A stretch of DNA of 11,865 nt. Origin: CALOCY01 sp942491975. Its GTDB lineage: Bacteria; Bacteroidota; Bacteroidia; Bacteroidales; Prolixibacteraceae. The position numbers were made by a program, and so were the translations under genes. Of the stretch, positions 1-8,584 are shown in pieces; position 1 is the stretch's first letter, and each line of letters begins with the position of its first letter. The stretch lies in assembly GCA_942491975.1 (NCBI GenBank), contig CALOCY010000009.1, positions 1 to 11,865 on the forward strand, written 5' to 3'. The notes under the pieces are model-generated. The model ran no database searches. It was not told the DNA's origin and saw only the letters and a program-made list of their open reading frames with translations.

Positions 1-146
1 ATCTAAGCTCTATCTCTGATAATAAGGGAGCTATGACCCCCCGAAAATTGACTTGTATGGACTTTGAATTTTTTCGAAAAAATTATTGTTGTTGCAATTA
101 CTACTCTCCGATTTGCGCTTGGCTTGCACTCGCCCATGAGTTGCTC

Positions 147-231
147 ACGCTCATGGGTCGCACGCGCTGATCGGTCGCAGGCGCTCATGGGTCGCACGCG
201 CCCCTAGGTCGCACTCGCCCCTAGATCGCAG
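147..231. repeat. 17-bp minisatellite, unit 1 (5 copies)
   Basis: Five head-to-tail 17-base copies with consensus GCGCTCATGGGTCGCAC occupy 147-163, 164-180, 181-197, 198-214 and 215-231. They differ mostly in the CTCATGG core. The GC-rich array stands out from AT-rich surroundings. The same array recurs in units 2 and 3. Confidence 0.9.
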
Positions 232-665
232 TCGCTATTTTCCGATTAGCTTGGCTTAAAATCGCCCCAATATCGCATTCTTTACTCGCCATATTAGAAA
301 CGCCACAGTCCACGTTTATGGTTTAAATGAGAGTCAATGACAAGTAGTACGCAGCGCCCCACCGCATGGACCCGTTACCCTGATGGTATGGGGGCAATAG
401 GACAGCAAAGTTCAAAATAGGCCTATTCACTGGTTACTTTTAATTTGTTCCTATTTCAAATGGCGATCTCAGAATCGGTAACTTATAGCCCAAAAATATC
501 TTCACCAGCGTGTAGAGGACAAAATTGTAAGAAATTAACGTTTCAGTTTTCATTTAGACTAATTTTATTTGGACTAAGACTATTTTTGAGAAATGTTTTC
601 AATTATATTGCTTGTAATAGCATGCATGTTCCTGATGCTGCTACAAAGCGGTGAAACGAAGCACC
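232..665. other. Gene-free repeat-derived stretch, unit 1
   Basis: No convincing gene. It contains a degenerate ~166-bp-family stretch at about 320-420 (GAGAGTCAATGAC, then CAGCGCCCCACCGCATGG) and an AT-rich part. The short open frame at 445-654 is repeated unchanged at 6883-7092, but only because the DNA is duplicated; it matches no family I recognise. The end (TGCTGCTACAAAGCGGTGAA, then the ACATT run) could be the 3' end of a retroelement; this is a guess. Confidence 0.5.
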
Positions 666-684
666 ACATTACATTACATTACAT
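666..684. repeat. (ACATT)n short tandem repeat, unit 1
   Basis: Three full ACATT copies plus ACAT follow the segment CGGTGAAACGAAGCACC. Short simple-repeat tails like this often end non-LTR retroelements, so the sequence just upstream may be a retroelement 3' end; no coding part is present to prove it. Confidence 0.7.
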
Positions 685-723
685 GTCCTACTTAAGGTTT
701 TAACTTAAACAACGATTGTCAAC

Positions 724-811
724 ATTCTCAATGGCCTAATGGGTAAAGCAGTAAGCATAGACTCTCAAGCATTACATCATGAGTTCAATCCCGCATCCGG
801 CCAATTTTTTT
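724..811 (+). other. tRNA-like element with pol III A and B boxes, unit 1
   Basis: An A-box-like TGGCCTAATGGG (732-743) and a perfect B box GTTCAATCC (783-791, consensus GWTCRANNC) are about 40 bases apart, as in tRNA genes. The 3' end CATCCGGCCA is immediately followed by a seven-T run (805-811), a standard RNA polymerase III terminator. However, the 5' side does not pair with the 3' acceptor strand and the T stem has a mismatch and a bulge. It is therefore better read as a tRNA pseudogene or the tRNA-related head of a SINE than as a working tRNA. No anticodon can be assigned with confidence. Confidence 0.55.
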
Positions 812-1372
<561 letters not shown>

Positions 1373-1467
1373 GTCTTTTTTTGGGACACAGCTACACATG
1401 ATCGTAATTTTAGAAACAGTTTTGGGCCCAGAAGAAATCCTCCAAATTAAGAAACAGGTTTACAAGA

Positions 1468-1735
1468 GGGGGGGGGAGCTTGCGGAAAAAGGGGGGGGAC
1501 AAAATATTGTTGGGCGAGGGGGGGGTGCTGAAAACTTTGTTGATTGTTGAGTGGGGGGGGGGTTGTAAAAAGCACTTTGTCGGGCGGGTGCTGACAGAAA
1601 ATGTTATCGAGCGGGTAGGGGGGGGGGGGCGCGGACAATTTTTTCCGAGCGTTTGCTAACAATAATATTTTGTCGGGCGGGAAGGGGGTGCTGACAAGTA
1701 ATTTTCTCGAGCTGGTCTTGACAAAAATATTTGAC
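1468..1735. repeat. Poly-G minisatellite, unit 1
   Basis: G runs lie at 1468-1476 (9), 1491-1498 (8), 1518-1525 (8), 1553-1562 (10) and 1618-1629 (12), plus shorter ones, all on the plus strand. They are embedded in a degenerate ~50-base repeat built around TTGTCGGGCGGG and GGTGCTGACA. The minus strand reads as a proline-rich open frame (1447-1791) made only of this repeat. Such runs can form G-quadruplexes and are prone to length errors in sequencing. Confidence 0.88.
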
Positions 1736-1810
1736 CCACTAAATGAGTCTCGCGTAATAGGCAGCTCAAAACCTGCCAGATTTTGCTGCACTCGCTAGGC
1801 GGCGCTGCTC

Positions 1811-1844
1811 TCGCCCTAGGGTCGCAGGCGCTCAAGGGTCGAGG
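1811..1844. repeat. Second 17-bp minisatellite locus, unit 1 (2 copies)
   Basis: Two copies of the same 17-base family (TCGCCCTAGGGTCGCAG, then GCGCTCAAGGGTCGAGG) lie ~1.6 kb from the first array. Equivalent pairs are at 5028-5061 in unit 2 and 8195-8228 in unit 3. The unit 2 pair is the most regular, both copies carrying CTCATGGGTCGCAG. Confidence 0.8.
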
Positions 1845-1883
1845 GCGAACCTCGATCAAAGCCGGTAAAGGTTTACCGTCCCG

Positions 1884-1942
1884 ACTCCGACCACGCCAAG
1901 TGTGGGCGGAGTGAATTAGTTCGCTGCATCATCCGACTCCGC
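1884..1942. repeat. Conserved hairpin block, unit 1
   Basis: ACTCCG (1884-1889) pairs with CGGAGT (1907-1912) and CCAC (1891-1894) with GTGG (1902-1905), giving ten base pairs with one A.G mismatch and a seven-base loop. A second ACTCCGC at 1936-1942 can pair instead with GCGGAGT (1906-1912), a competing fold. The block (about 1881-1968) is kept almost unchanged in all three units. Confidence 0.75.
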
Positions 1943-1969
1943 ATTTAGAGTTTTTGCATTATGCCATTG

Positions 1970-2589
1970 GGCCGATCTCCAACATATAAAACAATTGATA
2001 TCTCGGAATCGGCCCGTTTTATTTCGCTGAAATTTTGCATGCAGGTCCGCATCATTAATTAAGGGGGGGGTCTTATCTTTTTTCGAAGATCTATCGTGCC
2101 GTTTTCTTTCTATTTCCGGTTTTGTGAAAAACTTTGGACCTTAATAGCGCCGCCATCTTGAATTGAATTTCGCTCAAATTTGGCATGGACGTAGGGGGCC
2201 CAAAGTTCTCTGGAAGCTTTTCAAATCAGGAAAATTTATTGATAAATAAGGCCGCTAGGGGGCGCCAAAGTTCCGAGGGGGGTCGACTTTGCGGGTCTAT
2301 GGCGGCCATATTGGAATTGCCAGGAACTTGTTTATCGGCTTAAACGAAAGCGCCAGATGGGGGCTATGCAGCGCCCCATAGTTTGCCCCCCAAAACTTAA
2401 AGGGCTCGACGTTATAGGCCCCCAAATATTGAAAATCGCCTATTTTTTGTGAAAAAAATACAAGTCCAAAGTGCCGATCTCGGAATTGGTCAGAGGATAG
2501 GTCAAATATTTTTTCACCAGTGTGTAGGGGACGAAATTCTAAGAGAAAGTCTCTTATCCCTCTAAGCTCGATCTCTAATATTAAGGGAG
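1970..2589. other. Gene-free stretch of Y half, unit 1
   Basis: No gene seen. The part at about 1980-2120 differs strongly between the three units, while the flanks match. From about 2120 it is nearly identical to unit 2 (from about 5327). It contains repeated short phrases such as GGCGGCCATATTGGAATTGC and TGCAGCGCCCCATAG, which belong to the degenerate ~166-bp family. Confidence 0.55.
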
Positions 2590-2781
2590 CTACGGACCCC
2601 CAAAGGTCAATTTGGACTTGTGTTTTTTTCGTCTTTTTTCACACTAAGAGTTGTATACTTTCAGGTGTAGAGAAAATTAAGACGAAGTTGCCCTATCAAC
2701 TAAGCCCTCCAAATAAAAGACTACGGACCCCCAAAGGTCAATTTGGACTTGTGTTTTTTTCGTCTTTTTTCACACTAAGAG
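2590..2781. repeat. 61-bp direct repeat pair, unit 1
   Basis: The same 61 bases (starting CTACGGACCCCCAAAGG, ending CACACTAAGAG) occur at 2590-2650 and 2721-2781, 131 bases apart. Unit 2 has a single copy (5804-5864), with the left flank of the first copy and the right flank of the second. Confidence 0.92.
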
Positions 2782-2878
2782 ATATGTCAAAAATAACTTA
2801 TCCAGCGTGTAGAGGACCAAAATCTAAGACGAAGTTGCCCTATTCAACTAAGCCCTATCTCTAATATTAAGGGAGATA

Positions 2879-3208
2879 CAGCCCCCCAAAGCAAATTTTT
2901 TGACGTTTTTGGTCAACTTTGCGGCTATATGGCGGCCATACTGGACTTGCTAGAGACTAATTTTTTAACTTGAATGAGAGTCAACGACGGGTAGTAGGGA
3001 GCGCCCCACCGCTTGGAACCGTCACCCTAACCAGATGGGGGCACCAGCCCCCCAAACAAATTTTTTTTGCGTTTTGGGTCAACTTTGCGGCTATATCGCG
3101 GCCATTTTGGAAATGTCAGACACCTAATTTTTGTTTTAAATGAGAGTAAATGACATGTAGTATGCAGCGCCCGACCGCATGGAACCGTCACTGAGACTGT
3201 GTGGGGAC
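2879..3208. repeat. ~166-bp tandem monomers, unit 1
   Basis: Two degenerate copies (2879-3044 and 3045-3208) each run from CAGCCCCCCAAA through TCAACTTTGCGGCTATAT, GCGGCCAT, GAGAGT and CCGTCAC. A third, more diverged copy seems to begin at about 3209 with the same C-run before AAA. Related fragments occur at 320-420 and 2280-2400. Confidence 0.8.
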
Positions 3209-3501
3209 AATAGACCCCCAAAATTCAAAAAATACACTCGAGACTCGTAATTTGTTACATTTGAATAGGTCGATCTCCGAAATGGTAAAAGATAGGTCAA
3301 ATATTTTTGCACCAGCGTGTAGAGGACAAAATTCTTAACAAAAGTTGCGGTGATCATCTAAGCTCTATCTCTGATAATAAGGGAGCTATGACCCCCCGAA
3401 AATTGACTTGTATGGACTTTGACTTTTTTCGAAAAAATTATTGTCTTTGCAATTACTACTCTCCGATTTGCGCTTGGCTTGCACTCGCCCATGAGTTGCT
3501 C

Positions 3502-3586
3502 ACGCTCATGGGTCGCACGCGCTCATCGGTCGCATGCGCTCATGGGTCGCACGCGCCCCTAGGTCGCACTCGCAATTAGATCGCAC
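3502..3586. repeat. 17-bp minisatellite, unit 2
   Basis: The same five-copy array as at 147-231, with the last copy altered to TCGCAATTAGATCGCAC. Strong similarity to units 1 and 3 ends here, and a looser repeat array follows. Confidence 0.88.
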
Positions 3587-3990
3587 TCGCTAATCGCCTA
3601 TTCGCTTGGCTTAAAATCGCCCTATATCACATTCGTTAACTTACTAGCCGATTGACTTAGCTTGCATTCTAGCCCCGCGATTGGCTTGGCTTACACTTAC
3701 CCCTAAGTCGCAATTGCACCAGAGTGGCACCAGCTCCTAGATGTGACTCACTAATCGCCGATTGGCTTGGCTACCACTCACCCATACAGCGCACACGTTA
3801 GTCGTCGATTGGCTTGGCTTGCGTTTGCCCGTAGATCGCACTCGGTTCACGTCAATTGGCATGGCTTGCACTCGTCCTTGGGTCGTAATTGGCCCTAAAT
3901 AGCATGCGTCATAGGTTACCACCCATCTATAGATCGCGTTGAGTCCTAATTCGCACTCGCTGCTTGCCGATTGGTATCACTTAGAGACCA
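3587..3990. repeat. Degenerate ~60-bp repeat array, unit 2 only
   Basis: About six loose copies of a phrase like CGATTGGCTTGGCTTGCACT followed by CGCCCCTAGATCGCACTCGC. It appears to be an older, expanded relative of the 17-bp minisatellite that precedes it. No gene seen. Confidence 0.7.
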
Positions 3991-4565
3991 TTAGAAAATA
4001 CTATAAATGCAGCACACGAAGCATCGCTGGACTTAGACTTTTTCGAAAAAGTACGTTAGTTTTATTGCGTTTTCGACGTCTTTTGATGCGTTAAAATAGA
4101 CACACTTGTTATCCTGGGAGCTGCTTCTTCAACATTGCTAATATATTTTTAGGAGTACTAAGCTAAATCGTATCAATCAGACCCACCGCTGTCTTAGGTT
4201 GGTAGTAGTACTCCCCCAAAATCGACGTTTGTAATGAAAAATGATGTCCCCTTAATTGCGCTATTTCGATGGACTTTGACGTGGTGTGGCGACCCTACTA
4301 GATTAACTAGATATATTCCAAATAGCTCTGCTAAACATGCGTTACGAGTAGTATGCAACCCCCAACGCATGTTTCTTGATATTCAGCCGGTAGGGTGTAG
4401 TAGGCCCCAAAATTTGTAAATTTTTTCCTTATGACTTAGACTTTTTTAGGTAATTTTCACGATTTTTAATTTTGCGACGTTAGAGATATTGTTTGATACA
4501 ACAGTTACAGATATGAAGTAAGCATTTTTTGAGACACAGGTACACATGATCGTCATTTTATAAAC
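3991..4565. other. Gene-free stretch, unit 2
   Basis: No gene seen. The first ~390 bases do not clearly match units 1 or 3. From about 4385 there is weak similarity to 1190-1250 and 1370-1440 (for example GAGACACAGGTACACATGATC). The short open frame at 4234-4419 has no recognisable features and no counterpart. Confidence 0.45.
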
Positions 4566-4610
4566 AGTCTTGCGGGTAGAACAAATCCTTGAAGTAACAG
4601 GTTCAGAAGT

Positions 4611-4859
4611 GGGGGGGGGGGAACGGGGGGGGGGGAGAAAAAATATTTTCGTCGGGGGGGGGGGGGGTCATGATTTTTTTTATCTGCCTTTCTTTATTCT
4701 GTCGTTTTTTTATTCAGTCTTGTCAGAAAACTTCTCTATCTCGCCAGAAACAGTCTTGCGGGTAGAATAAATCGTCAAACAAACAGGTTCACGAGTGGGG
4801 GGGGGGGGGCTTGCGGAAAAAGGGAGGGTTGACAAAATATTGTCGGGCGGGGGGGGGGG
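4611..4859. repeat. Poly-G minisatellite, unit 2
   Basis: Longer but fewer G runs: 4611-4621 (11), 4625-4635 (11), 4654-4667 (14), 4797-4809 (13) and 4849-4859 (11). Inside it, a ~185-base segment starting CAGTCTTGCGGGTAGAA is present twice (from about 4566 and about 4750), so this locus has its own tandem duplication. Confidence 0.88.
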
Positions 4860-5099
4860 TCAATCGTTTTTTTTTATTTTTTATCAAAATGTCAAGCTTC
4901 ATTTTACGATAGCAGATGTTATTTTATGTAGCAGTTATACATATAGAGTCGCACTTTAGATGAGTTGCGTTTAATAGGCAGCTCGAAACTTACTAGATTT
5001 TTCTGCACTCGCTAGGCGGCGCTGCTCTCGCTCATGGGTCGCAGGCGCTCATGGGTCGCAGGCGAACCTCGATCAACCACTCGAAGGTTTACCATCCCG
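4860..5099. other. Gene-free stretch, unit 2
   Basis: AT-rich sequence followed by a segment shared with units 1 and 3 (AATAGGCAGCTC, then CTGCACTCGCTAGGCGGCGC), the 17-bp pair and the approach to the hairpin block. No gene seen. Confidence 0.45.
5028..5061. repeat. Second 17-bp minisatellite locus, unit 2 (2 copies)
   Basis: Two near-perfect 17-base copies ending CTCATGGGTCGCAG lie just before the conserved hairpin block, as in the other units. Confidence 0.8.
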
Positions 5100-5158
5100 A
5101 CTCCGACCACGCCAAGTGTGGGCGGAGTGAATTAGTTCGCTGCATCATCCGACTCCGC
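5100..5158. repeat. Conserved hairpin block, unit 2
   Basis: The same stem (5100-5128) and alternative partner (5152-5158) as in unit 1, identical although the preceding X half of this unit is diverged. Near-identity with unit 1 resumes here. Confidence 0.75.
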
Positions 5159-5803
5159 ATTTAGAGTTTTTGCATTATGCCATAGGGCCGATCTCCAACA
5201 TATTAAACCCACGATATCTCGGAATTGGGGCGATGAATTTGGCTGAAAATTTGCAGGGGGCTCCGGAGGATTACAAAAAAATATTGGGAGGTTTTTCAGA
5301 AAAATAAAACGGGCCGATTTTTTTCTATTTCCGGTTAAGTGAAAAACTTTGGACCTTAATAGCGCCGCCATCTTGAATTGAATTTCGCTCAAATTTGGCA
5401 TGGACGTAGGGGGCCCAAAGTTCTCTGGAAGCTTTTCAAATCAGGAAAATTTATTGATAAATAAGGCCGCTAGGGGGCGCCAAAGTTCCGAGGGGGGTCG
5501 ACTTTGCGGGTCTATGGCGGCCATATTGGAATTGCCAGAAACTTGTTTATTGGCTTAAACGAAAGCGCCAGATGGGGGCTATGCAGCGCCCCATAGTTTG
5601 CCCCCCAAAACTTAAAGGGCTCGACGTTATAGGCCCCCAAATATTGAAAATCGCCTATTTTTTGTGAAAAAAATACAAGTCCAAAGTGCCGATCTCGGAA
5701 TTGGTCAGAGATAGGTCAAATATTTTTTCACCAGTGTGTAGGGGACGAAATTCTAAGAGAAAGTCTCTTATCCCTCTAAGCTCGATCTCTAATATTAAGG
5801 GAG
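5159..5803. other. Gene-free stretch of Y half, unit 2
   Basis: Counterpart of 1970-2589. The 5215-5325 portion is specific to this unit; the rest is nearly identical to unit 1. No gene seen. Confidence 0.5.
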
Positions 5804-5961
5804 CTACGGACCCCCAAAGGTCAATTTGGACTTGTGTTTTTTTCGTCTTTTTTCACACTAAGAGATATGTCAAAAATAACTTATCCAGCGTGTAGAGGAC
5901 CAAAATCTAAGACGAAGTTGCCCTATTCAACTAAGCCCTATCTCTAATATTAAGGGAGATA

Positions 5962-6293
5962 CAGCCCCCCAAAGCAAATTTTTTGACGTTTTTGGTCAAC
6001 TTTGCGGCTATATGGCGGCCATACTAGACTTGCTAGAGACTAATTTTTTAACTTGAATGAGAGTCAACGACGGGTAGTAGGGAGCGCCCCACCGCTTGGA
6101 ACCGTCACCCTAACCAGATGGGGGCACCAGCCCCCCAAACAAATTTTTTTTGCGTTTTGGGTCAACTTTGCGGCTATATCGCGGCCATTTTGGAAATGCC
6201 AGAGACCTAATTTTTGGTTTAAATGAGAGTAAATGACAAGTAGTATGCAGCGCCCCACCGCATGGAACCGTCACTGAGATTGTGTGGGGACAA
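5962..6293. repeat. ~166-bp tandem monomers, unit 2
   Basis: The counterpart of 2879-3208, with copies at 5962-6127 and about 6128-6293. The period of 166 is exact between the two CAGCCCCCC starts. Confidence 0.8.
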
Positions 6294-6584
6294 TAGACCC
6301 CCAAAGTTCAAAAAATACACTCGAGACTCGTAATTTGTTAGATTTGAATAGGTCGATCTCCGAAATGGTAAAAGATAGGTCAAATATTTTTGCACCAGCG
6401 TGTAGAGGACAAAATTCTAAAAAAAAGTTGCGGTGATCATCTAAGCTCTATCTCTAATAATAAGGGAGCTATGACCCCCCGAAAATTGACTTGTATGGAC
6501 TTTGAATTTTTTCGAAAAAATTATTGTCATTGCAATTACTACTCTCCGATTTGCGCTTGGCTTGCACTCGCCCATGAGTTGCTC

Positions 6585-6669
6585 ACGCTCATGGGTCGCA
6601 CGCGCTCATCGGTCGCAGGCGCTCATGGGTCGCACGCGCCCCTAGGTCGCACTCGCCCCTAGATCGCAG
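6585..6669. repeat. 17-bp minisatellite, unit 3
   Basis: This copy is nearly identical to 147-231. One visible change is C for G in the second copy (GCGCTCATCGG against GCGCTGATCGG in unit 1). Confidence 0.9.
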
Positions 6670-7103
6670 TCGCTATTTTCCGATTAGCTTGGCTTAAAAT
6701 CGCCCCAATATCGCATTCTTTACTCGCCATATTAGAAACGCCACAGTCCACGTTTATGGTTTAAATGAGAGTCAATGACAAGTAGTACGCAGCGCCCCAC
6801 CGCATGGACCCGTTACCCTGATGGTATGGGGGCAATAGGACAGCAAAGTTCAAAATAGGCCTATTCACTGGTTACTTTTAATTTGTTCCTATTTCAAATG
6901 GCGATCTCAGAATCGGTAACTTATAGCCCAAAAATATCTTCACCAGCGTGTAGAGGACAAAATTGTAAGAAATTAACGTTTCAGTTTTCATTTAGACTAA
7001 TTTTATTTGGACTAAGACTATTTTTGAGAAATGTTTTCAATTATATTGCTTGTAATAGCATGCATGTTCCTGATGCTGCTACAAAGCGGTGAAACGAAGC
7101 ACC

Positions 7104-7122
7104 ACATTACATTACATTACAT
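7104..7122. repeat. (ACATT)n short tandem repeat, unit 3
   Basis: Identical to 666-684 at offset 6438, with the same copy number. This shows recent duplication of the whole unit. Confidence 0.7.
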
Positions 7123-7161
7123 GTCCTACTTAAGGTTTTAACTTAAACAACGATTGTCAAC

Positions 7162-7249
7162 ATTCTCAATGGCCTAATGGGTAAAGCAGTAAGCATAGAC
7201 TCTCAAGCATTACATCATGAGTTCAATCCCGCATCCGGCCAATTTTTTT
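7162..7249 (+). other. tRNA-like element with pol III A and B boxes, unit 3
   Basis: A copy of 724-811 with no difference that I can see: A box 7170-7181, B box 7221-7229, T-run 7243-7249. It moved with the large unit rather than by separate transposition, because the flanks are also the same. Confidence 0.55.
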
Positions 7250-7684
7250 AAAGTATATTTCTGATGGTGGCGATTTCACGATTGACGGCATTGACGTCCA
7301 GTCGCATGGACCCCTGACCTTAAGGGGCTGCTGGGGCGCAACAGACCCCCAACTTTGAAAATTTTCATTCATGACTTTGACTTTTTTTAAAGTTCAAGCC
7401 GTCGGAAAAGCCGTTTTGGACTTAGATTATATTTGAGAAATGACGATAATAGTGTACATTTTTCATTTTAGCATTCGCTAGGTGCCGCCATTATGCCCCT
7501 TATTTGCTTATACCTAATATTATATTTCGTTACAATTTTTTTATTGTCGCTGCTGTCCTTCTGCTGTTGTTACTTTGCATCGCCCCATCGCCTGGAGCCC
7601 CCCCCCCGTCACTTTATTGGGCTGGTCGGGCGCAGTAGACCCCCAAAATAGTAAATTTTCACTTATGACAAGCTTTTTTAGATA

Positions 7685-7751
7685 ATATATATATATATAT
7701 ATAATTTATCTATATTGTTTAAAACAATAGTATATATATATATATATATAT
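7685..7751. repeat. Two short (AT)n tracts, unit 3
   Basis: Alternating AT tracts at 7685-7703 and 7731-7751 flank a piece reading TTTATCTATATTGTTTAAAA, corresponding to the longer single tract of unit 1. Confidence 0.93.
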
Positions 7752-7849
7752 GAAGTCTTTTTTTGAGACACAGCTACACATGATCGTAATTTTAGAAACA
7801 GTTTTGGGCCCAGAAGAAATCCTCCAAATTAAGAAACAGGTTTACAAGT

Positions 7850-8090
7850 GGGGGGGGGAGCTTGCGGAAAAAGGGGGTGACAAAATATTGTTGGGCGAGG
7901 GGGGGGGGTGCTGAAAACTTTGTTGAGTGGGGGGGGGGGGTTGTAAAAAGCACTTTGTCGGGCGGGTGCTGACAGAAAATGTTATCGAGCGGGTAGGGAG
8001 GGAGGGGGTGCGCGGACATAATTTTTTTTCGAGCGTTTGCTAACAATAATATTTTGTCGGGCGGGAAGGGGGTGCTGACAAATAATTTTC
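7850..8090. repeat. Poly-G minisatellite, unit 3
   Basis: Same arrangement as unit 1 with altered run lengths: 7850-7858 (9), 7873-7877 (5), 7899-7908 (10) and 7929-7940 (12), and an interrupted GGGAGGGAGGGGG near 7996. The indels relative to unit 1 fall mainly in or beside the G runs. Confidence 0.88.
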
Positions 8091-8194
8091 TCGAGCTGGT
8101 CTTGACAAAAATATTTGACCCACTAAATGAGTCTCGCGTAATAGGCAGCTCAAAACCTGCCAGATTTTGCTGCACTCGCTAGGCGGCGCTGCTC

Positions 8195-8228
8195 TCGCCC
8201 TAGGGTCGCAGGCGCTCAAGGGTCGAGG
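8195..8228. repeat. Second 17-bp minisatellite locus, unit 3 (2 copies)
   Basis: Same two copies as at 1811-1844, offset 6384, identical as far as I can read. Confidence 0.8.
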
Positions 8229-8267
8229 GCGAACCTCGATCAAAGCCGGTAAAGGTTTACCGTCCCG

Positions 8268-8326
8268 ACTCCGACCACGCCAAGTGTGGGCGGAGTGAAT
8301 TAGTTCGCTGCATCATCCGACTCCGC
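8268..8326. repeat. Conserved hairpin block, unit 3
   Basis: Identical stem (8268-8296) and alternative partner (8320-8326). The sequence diverges from units 1 and 2 shortly afterwards, about 240 bases before the bacterial junction. Confidence 0.75.
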
Positions 8327-8559
8327 ATTTAGAGTTTTCTTATAGTGCCATTGGGCCGATCTCCAACATATAAAAAATAGATTATCTCGGAATCGGCGTG
8401 TTTTATTTCGCTGAAATTTTGCAGGCATGTCCGCATCAAAAATCAAAGGCGGGACCCTAATTTTTTTTTTCAAATCTAACCAGCCGTTTTCTTTCTATTT
8501 CCGGTTTTAGTGAAAAACTTTGGAAAATTCAGTACTGGGGTAGAGGGACAAAAGTTCTC

Positions 8560-8584
8560 TGGAAGCTAGCCGCTTTTCGCCGCC
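8560..8584. other. Junction between eukaryotic-type repeat and bacterial operon
   Basis: Up to 8567 the sequence matches unit 1 at 2213-2219 (the stretch AAGTTCTCTGGAAGCT is shared). In unit 1 the text then continues TTTCAAATC; here it becomes AGCCGCTTTTCGCC, which runs into the recJ stop codon. The change is abrupt, with no visible terminal inverted repeat, target duplication or mobile gene, and no more than a few bases of shared sequence (AGC). Base composition, strand usage and coding density all change here. Confidence 0.8.

Larger units (their letters stand above)
3356..6438. repeat. Tandem repeat unit 2 (diverged X half)
   Basis: The second direct copy begins with the same ~230 bases as units 1 and 3, then diverges from about 3587. 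Homology returns near 4385-4500 and through the poly-G region, and from about 5096 it is again nearly identical to unit 1. It lacks the tRNA-like element, the (ACATT) tail and the long (AT)n. It holds instead a degenerate array of about 60-bp repeats. The Y half is 133 bases shorter than in unit 1, almost entirely through one 131-base difference. Confidence 0.88.
6439..8567. repeat. Tandem repeat unit 3, truncated at the junction
   Basis: The third direct copy is nearly identical to unit 1 through the X half. Its offset drops from 6438 to 6384 because the (AT)n region is shorter. The Y half begins with the conserved hairpin block, then stops at 8567, where bacterial sequence starts. Just before the end, about 60 bases present in unit 1 (near 2137-2199) are replaced by a shorter unrelated stretch at 8525-8549. 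Confidence 0.9.

Noticed and set aside
147..231. Possible CRISPR array
   Set aside because: The 17-base copies abut directly with no unique spacers and there are no cas genes.
445..654. 69-residue frame identical in units 1 and 3
   Set aside because: Identity reflects duplication of whole DNA with equally conserved flanks; no domain and no counterpart in unit 2.
1447..1791. Proline-rich minus-strand open frame (and its counterpart at 7792-8175)
   Set aside because: It is the translation of the poly-G minisatellite; length and C-terminus differ between units because of indels in G runs, and it has no recognisable domain.
3307..3579. 90-residue plus-strand open frame, repeated at 6390-6662
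   Set aside because: Repeated only because the DNA is duplicated; in unit 1 the same frame hits TGA at about 168-170, and half of it is minisatellite.
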